A program made the translations under genes and the position numbers. A DNA stretch of 10,977 nt from Chitinophagaceae bacterium (GTDB lineage Bacteria > Bacteroidota > Bacteroidia > Chitinophagales > Chitinophagaceae). Positions within the stretch are counted from its first letter, which is position 1, and every line of letters starts with the position of its first letter. This document shows positions 7,689 through 10,977 of the stretch, piece by piece. The DNA is taken from the NCBI GenBank assembly GCA_025351145.1, contig JANXWM010000530.1:1-10977 (forward strand), in the 5' to 3' direction. A model generated the notes under the pieces. The model had not been told where the DNA came from. It worked only from the letters and a program-made list of their open reading frames with translations, and did no database searches.

Positions 7689-7875
7689 GCCCGGCAGTAG
7701 ATTTTTATGGCATCGTACCTTGCGTCGCACACTTGTACTACAGAATATAACTGAACTCTTAACAGCCACCTGCAAAAATCCGGGTTGAATTTATTTTCTC
7801 TTTTCTGCTCATAATTGTTCGAAACTTTGAACCAAGCGCGGCAAGGGACAATGACTATTGCGCTTTGGTTTGTCA
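7689..7875. repeat. Dispersed palindromic intergenic repeat, copy 4
   Basis: Outer arm GCCCGGCAGTAG begins at 7689 and contains ATGGCATCG. Core CTTGCGTCGCACACTTGTAC at 7719-7738 is identical to the left core of copy 1 and the inverse of the right core of copy 2. It continues TACAGAATA, then TTAACAGCC, as copy 1 does (TGCAGAATA, then TCAACAGCC). The right arm is diverged: core 7826-7845 ends AAGCGCGGCAAG, and the outer part 7846-7875 (GGACAATGACTATTG) resembles GAACGATGAGTAATG of copy 2. Like the other copies it lies wholly between genes if chrA starts at 7984. Confidence 0.72.
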
Positions 7876-7974
7876 ACCAATGTTTTATACTCTTATTTGA
7901 TAAACAAAATATTATTCCGGGTTTGTTCAATAGGTTTCTATTTTTATTACCTTAACGCTATACTTACAAAATCC

Positions 7975-7980
7975 AGGAAA
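7975..7980 (+). promoter_or_regulatory. Shine-Dalgarno-like AGGAAA before chrA
   Basis: AGGAAA ends three bases before GTG at 7984 (AGGA to GTG spacing is five) and nine bases before the alternative TTG at 7990. It supports a start here rather than at the far upstream TTG (7858), which falls inside repeat copy 4. There is no in-frame ATG before the conserved ChrA N-terminal motif. Confidence 0.45.
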
Positions 7981-7983
7981 CAA

Positions 7984-9243
7984 GTGACATTGTACAGACA
8001 TATCCATTTTTTAAAGGCGGTTTTTTTTCACAGCATTACAGCATTTGGAGGCCCTCAGGGACATTTTGGTATGATGCTTAAGACTTTTGTGCATAAAAGA
8101 AAAGATGTTACGGAGCAAGAATTATTAGAATACAATGCATTTTGCCAGATGTTGCCGGGTGCATCGTCGACACAAACATTAACGCTCATTGGTTATAAAA
8201 GAGGTGGATTAGGTTTAGCTATCCTTACTTTACTTATATGGATATTACCAGCCTGTATTTTAATGGGCGGCCTTTCTTTTTTACTTGAGTATATTGATAA
8301 AAATTCCGAATATATCCAGATTTTTAAATTCATTCAGCCGATGGCTGTTGGGTTTATTGCATTTTCAGCCTACCGAATGTTTAAAGTATCGATTAACAAT
8401 CCTATTACTAGAATCATTATGGTGTTTGCTTCAATTGCTACATTTTTATTTTTTAAAACCCCTTGGGTGTTTCCCTGTGTAATCATTGTTGCCGGAATTG
8501 CCACAAATTTTAGTGATAAACGTATTCCTCAAAAAGGAATTCCTCCAAAAAAAATAAAGTGGGGAAACATTTTGATTTTTTTTGCTGTCTTTTTAATTGC
8601 CGGGCTCGTAAGTGAAAAGGCAAGAAAAGAAGACTGGAAATACCGGGGGCCTTATAATCTTTTTGAAAATTTGTATCGTTTTGGAAGTTTGGTATTTGGT
8701 GGAGGGGATGTTTTAATGCCAATGATGTATCAACAATATGTTGTGCGCCCAAATACAGAGAGAATTGAAGAGGTTAACCCAAATGTTTTACATATTAATC
8801 AAGACGATTTTTTAACTGGTTCTGGTATTGTAAGAGCAATACCAGGACCAGTTTTTTCTATCGGTTCATTTATTGGCGGAATGGTACTAAGGGATAATGC
8901 CCCACAGCCCCAAATGCAGTTATTAGGATGTTTTATCGGTTCTGTAGCAATCTTTTTACCAAGTGCTTTGCTTGTGCTATTTTTCTTTCCAGTTTGGCAA
9001 AACCTAAAGAAATATGCAGTTATTTTTCGTTCGCTAGAGGGCATAAACTCTTCTGTTGTTGGTATTATGACGGGCGCTACAATTTTTTTAATGAAAACAG
9101 TCTCAATGGATATTTTAGATGGTTCAATGATTCCTTTAATTAATATTATTGTGATTACAGGGACTTTTCTTGCACTTTCATTTACAAAATTAAATCCACC
9201 TTATATCGTATTAGCTTGTTTGCTACTTGGCTGGATATTTTAG
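7984..9243 (+). CDS. chrA: ChrA-family chromate transporter (two-domain form)
   Basis: With a GTG start at 7984 this is a 419-residue inner-membrane protein of normal long-form CHR length. In ChrA proteins two homologous halves expel chromate from the cytoplasm; the substrate of this member is inferred from the family. The first half carries FGGPQGHFGMM (residues 21-31) and FCQMLPGASSTQT (53-65). The second carries FGSLVFGGGDVLMPMM (233-248) and FLTGSGIVRAIPGPVFSIGSFIGG (276-299), the repeated GGP/GGG and PGP signatures. About ten to twelve hydrophobic segments are visible. The frame stays open upstream to TTG at 7858, but that extra 42-residue segment lacks ATG, has no family character and begins in a repeat. 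TTG at 7990 is an alternative start. The last 21 bases overlap nadD on the other strand. No chrB-like regulator is nearby. Confidence 0.9.
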   Translation: MTLYRHIHFLKAVFFHSITAFGGPQGHFGMMLKTFVHKRKDVTEQELLEYNAFCQMLPGASSTQTLTLIGYKRGGLGLAILTLLIWILPACILMGGLSFLLEYIDKNSEYIQIFKFIQPMAVGFIAFSAYRMFKVSINNPITRIIMVFASIATFLFFKTPWVFPCVIIVAGIATNFSDKRIPQKGIPPKKIKWGNILIFFAVFLIAGLVSEKARKEDWKYRGPYNLFENLYRFGSLVFGGGDVLMPMMYQQYVVRPNTERIEEVNPNVLHINQDDFLTGSGIVRAIPGPVFSIGSFIGGMVLRDNAPQPQMQLLGCFIGSVAIFLPSALLVLFFFPVWQNLKKYAVIFRSLEGINSSVVGIMTGATIFLMKTVSMDILDGSMIPLINIIVITGTFLALSFTKLNPPYIVLACLLLGWIF

Positions 9244-9828
9244 CACTGTCTCATTTTTATAATATCCGCTTTTTTCAATCTCTTCTCTAACCTTATCAGA
9301 AACCAAATAACGAATTGATTTTCCTTCATATATTAATTTTCTGATTGATGTTGCCGAAATTTCCAGAAGAGGGGCTTCTGTTAGAAAAAGAACATTTGAA
9401 TTAGTTTGTATTTCCGTCGAACGGAATCCGGGTCGCCTATAAACTATAATATTATTTTCAATTATAATTTTTTCATGATTCCTCCACTTACTTAGATTAT
9501 TAAAGCTATCAGACCCCATGATTATACCGAATTGATGTGTTGGATATTTTTCTTTAAGGATAGTAATTGTGTGGATGGTATAGGATGGTTTAGGAAGTTT
9601 AAATTCAATATCGCTGGCTTTAAAATTACTATCATCTTCTATCGCAAGTCTAACCAAATGAAGACGTTGATGCTCATTTAAAAGGGTTAAGGATGGTTTT
9701 AGGGGATTTTGGGGTGAAATAATAAACCAAATTTTCTTAAAATCTGTATTATTAATTACATGACTAGCTATAATAAGATGTCCAATATGTATAGGATTAA
9801 AGGAACCGAAGTAAAGACCAATTTTCAT
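9223..9828 (-). CDS. nadD: Nicotinate-nucleotide adenylyltransferase
   Basis: A 201-residue cytoplasmic enzyme that joins nicotinate mononucleotide and ATP to form deamido-NAD in NAD biosynthesis. The nucleotidyltransferase signature GSFNPIHIGH is at residues 8-17, with the HxGH ATP-binding motif as HIGH. PSYTIHT (81-87) and GSDSFNNLSKW (105-115) match the substrate-binding region of NadD. ISATSIRKLI (157-166) is the C-terminal S/T-x-x-R phosphate-binding motif. The length is typical. It starts 29 bases after feoA ends on the same strand, with no terminator between them, so the two are probably co-transcribed. Its final seven codons lie antisense to the end of chrA. No obvious Shine-Dalgarno sequence precedes the ATG. 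Confidence 0.95.
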   Translation of the reverse strand: MKIGLYFGSFNPIHIGHLIIASHVINNTDFKKIWFIISPQNPLKPSLTLLNEHQRLHLVRLAIEDDSNFKASDIEFKLPKPSYTIHTITILKEKYPTHQFGIIMGSDSFNNLSKWRNHEKIIIENNIIVYRRPGFRSTEIQTNSNVLFLTEAPLLEISATSIRKLIYEGKSIRYLVSDKVREEIEKSGYYKNETVLKYPAK

Positions 9829-9857
9829 GTAATTATTTAATAATCAAGTGGTTATAT

Positions 9858-10085
9858 TTAATCAATTTCTTGTACAAAAATTTGCTTTGCTTCGTTTAAT
9901 CTTAAACTTAAATTATATCCAGCAACTGCTATTGAAATAGGGTCTCCTAATGGTGCGATTTGCTCAACTCTGATAGTCTCTCCAGGAATACACCCCATTT
10001 CCATTAATTTTATAAAAATATCATCCTTTCCAAAAGACATTATTATAACCTTTTTTCCAATTCTGATTTCAGACAATCTTTTCAT
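9858..10085 (-). CDS. feoA: FeoA-domain protein
   Basis: A 75-residue SH3-like small cytoplasmic protein. The family pattern is clear: an N-terminal LSEIRIGKKVII strand, then LMEMGCIPGETIRVEQIAPLGD-like sequence (residues 27-48), then PISIAVAGYNLSLRLNEAKQIFV (48-71), with the hallmark P-G-P-x-x-I-x-V-x-G-x-x-L-x-L-R order. FeoA proteins usually assist the FeoB ferrous-iron channel at the inner membrane. Here no feoB is present on either side in the window; the downstream neighbour is nadD. It could serve a feoB elsewhere or be a stand-alone FeoA-domain protein. An AAGGAGG on the minus strand (10118-10124) is 33 bases from the ATG, too far to act as its ribosome site. Confidence 0.85.
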   Translation of the reverse strand: MKRLSEIRIGKKVIIMSFGKDDIFIKLMEMGCIPGETIRVEQIAPLGDPISIAVAGYNLSLRLNEAKQIFVQEID

Positions 10086-10096
10086 AAAAATATATA

Positions 10097-10112
10097 ATAT
10101 ACAAATGTATAT
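10097..10112 (-). promoter_or_regulatory. Candidate feoA promoter -7 element embedded in a palindromic operator
   Basis: ATATACA-AA-TGTATAT is a 16-base dyad with perfect 7-bp arms, 11 bases before the feoA start codon. On the minus strand it contains TACATTTG (plus 10102-10109), an exact match to the Bacteroidota -7 consensus TAnnTTTG. A repressor bound here would cover the promoter. The -33 element is not clear, and the dyad does not match a Fur or DtxR consensus that I can recognise. Confidence 0.45.
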
Positions 10113-10158
10113 GTGATCCTCCTTATTTTATTACGAATTTTGGAAGTCTAAAACAACC

Positions 10159-10617
10159 ATGAATATGCAAAAAGTATTTTTCCATTATGCAGATAGAAAA
10201 TTACCTATAAAAAACAAAAAAAATATTAAGGTTGCAATACAAGGTCTTTTTGTAGCGGAAAATATTATTTTGGGACGAATTGATTATATATTTTGCTCCG
10301 ATAACTATTTATTATACATCAATAAACAGTTTCTTAACCACAATTACTATACTGACATCATAACCTTTGACCTATCTGAAAAAAAAGAACTATTGATTTC
10401 AGAAATATATATCAGCGTTGATAGAATAATAGACAATTCAAAAGTATTAAAAACAAAAACAATAGAGGAATTCCAAAGAGTAATTTTTCATGGTGCTTTA
10501 CATCTGTGTGGGTATACAGATAAAAATAAAAAGTCAACAAAAAGAATGCGGGAAAAAGAGAATTATTATATTTTATATTCTAACTCACTAAAGATTCCAC
10601 GAGAATCAGTTTCATAG
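10159..10617 (+). CDS. ybeY: Endoribonuclease YbeY / rRNA maturation factor
   Basis: A 152-residue metal-dependent RNase family member involved in 16S rRNA 3' maturation and ribosome quality control. The signature HGALHLCGYTDK begins at residue 111: H111 and H115 supply two metal ligands, and D121 occupies the position of the third histidine of the HGxLHLxGYDH motif. To my knowledge Asp here is common in Bacteroidota. Upstream YTDIITFDLS (64-73) corresponds to the conserved T-D-V-L-S-F strand, and SEIYISVDRI (81-90) to the G-D-I-x-I-S strand. MREKENYYI (130-138) is the usual C-terminal helix. The composition is very rich in Lys, Asn and Ile, like the rest of the AT-rich 3' part of the window. 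It is divergent from feoA across 73 bases. ATG at 10165 is a possible alternative start. Confidence 0.93.
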   Translation: MNMQKVFFHYADRKLPIKNKKNIKVAIQGLFVAENIILGRIDYIFCSDNYLLYINKQFLNHNYYTDIITFDLSEKKELLISEIYISVDRIIDNSKVLKTKTIEEFQRVIFHGALHLCGYTDKNKKSTKRMREKENYYILYSNSLKIPRESVS

Positions 10618-10977
10618 TGGAACAACCGGAGGTATGGGTGCTTTGTAAGCAACCATCACTCTCCAGATTTTTATACTAGTACTCTATTTTCATCCGTTGG
10701 CAGGATTATTTTTTAAAAGTGGAACAAGGGATGAAGTGCTGTTTCCTTAGAAGCGGTTTAAAAATGAATAATTGTAATGCCTACAGCGGTTTTCATAGCA
10801 TCTTAGTTGTATCGCAATCACTTCATAGCTGCAAAAATGGCGGCATCCAGTTTTAAATGCGGCGTGCAAATAAAATTTAAACAGTTTCTTAGAAACAAGT
10901 TGTACTAATTGTGAATCATCACAAACTAAATTAGTATGACAAGATATGTCCAATAAACATAAGCAATAGCTACTGGT
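10618..10977. other. Non-coding 3' stretch after ybeY
   Basis: I see no credible gene in these 360 bases. AGTGGAACAA occurs twice (10616-10625 and 10718-10727). A small imperfect hairpin GGTGCTT/AAGCAACC at 10637-10654 lacks a T-run, so it is a weak terminator candidate. A 13-base perfect inverted repeat GTTTCTTAGAAAC lies at 10884-10896. The region may be the 5' flank of a gene beyond the window. Confidence 0.45.
10903..10936. repeat. Bulged inverted repeat near the right edge
   Basis: TTGTGA (10909-10914) and TCACAA (10919-10924) close a 4-base loop. Outside them TACTAA (10903-10908) pairs with TTAGTA (10931-10936), leaving a 6-base bulge on the right side. There are twelve pairs in all. 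It could be an operator or an RNA hairpin; there is no T-run. Confidence 0.5.

Noticed and set aside
186..7875. The four repeats as a CRISPR array
   Set aside because: The copies are kilobases apart, separated by genes, internally inverted and of variable length; there are no regular spacers or cas genes.
7577..7930. 117-codon minus-strand open frame between rho and chrA
   Set aside because: It runs across repeat copy 4 and AT-rich spacer, shows no domain character, and its reading frame is explained by chance in low-GC sequence.
10118..10124. AAGGAGG on the minus strand as the feoA ribosome-binding site
   Set aside because: It is 33 bases from the ATG, and the nearest alternative start codon (TTG) downstream of it is out of frame with feoA.
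10616..10760. A fifth copy of the palindromic repeat, from AACAAGGGATGAAGTG near 10723
   Set aside because: The resemblance to the right arms (GCAAGGGACAATGA) is short, and there is no core, no inverted partner and no GCCCGGCAG outer edge.
10747..10953. 68-codon minus-strand open frame at the right end
   Set aside because: Its composition is unlike a protein of this genome, it has no ribosome-binding site or recognisable motif, and it overlaps the inverted repeats at 10884-10936.

Overview
The window looks like a chromosomal segment of a Bacteroidota bacterium, most likely a Chitinophagaceae-type soil or freshwater relative (an inference from style, not from a database match). Evidence for this: two close matches to the Bacteroidota sigma-A -7 element TAnnTTTG on the minus strand; mostly weak or absent Shine-Dalgarno sequences; a Rho factor with a long charged N-terminal insertion; a YbeY with Asp in place of the third metal-binding His; and a large secreted Asp-box beta-propeller protein of a kind common in this phylum.

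Layout. 1-162 is the 3' end of a YceI-family gene. 370-3381 (minus) encodes a 1003-residue exported protein with about eleven BNR/Asp-box repeats. 3692-3764 (minus) is tRNA-Phe(GAA) with its own promoter (3782-3813) and intrinsic terminator (3650-3685). 3830-5266 (minus) is asnS. 5767-7428 (plus) is rho, followed by a strong hairpin terminator (7453-7496). 7984-9243 (plus) is a two-domain ChrA chromate transporter whose 3' end overlaps the convergent nadD (9223-9828, minus). feoA (9858-10085, minus) lies just upstream of nadD. ybeY (10159-10617, plus) is divergent from feoA. The last 360 bases hold no convincing gene.

Most genes are housekeeping: Asn-tRNA charging, tRNA-Phe, transcription termination, NAD synthesis and rRNA maturation. 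A few accessory transport or envelope genes are mixed in (YceI, the propeller protein, ChrA, FeoA). I see no mobile-element gene, CRISPR array, toxin-antitoxin pair or defence system. The genes from chrA onward look more AT-rich than the propeller protein and asnS genes.

The most unusual structure is intergenic. Four copies of a modular palindromic repeat (186-353, 3456-3649, 5298-5590, 7689-7875) occupy four successive intergenic gaps. Each arm has a 20-base core, best seen as CTTGCGTCGCACACTTGTAC, with a 29-30 base outer segment beginning near GCCCGGCAG. The arms face each other across a variable interior of about 70-195 bases. One copy covers the region just upstream of chrA and so helps to place its start codon.
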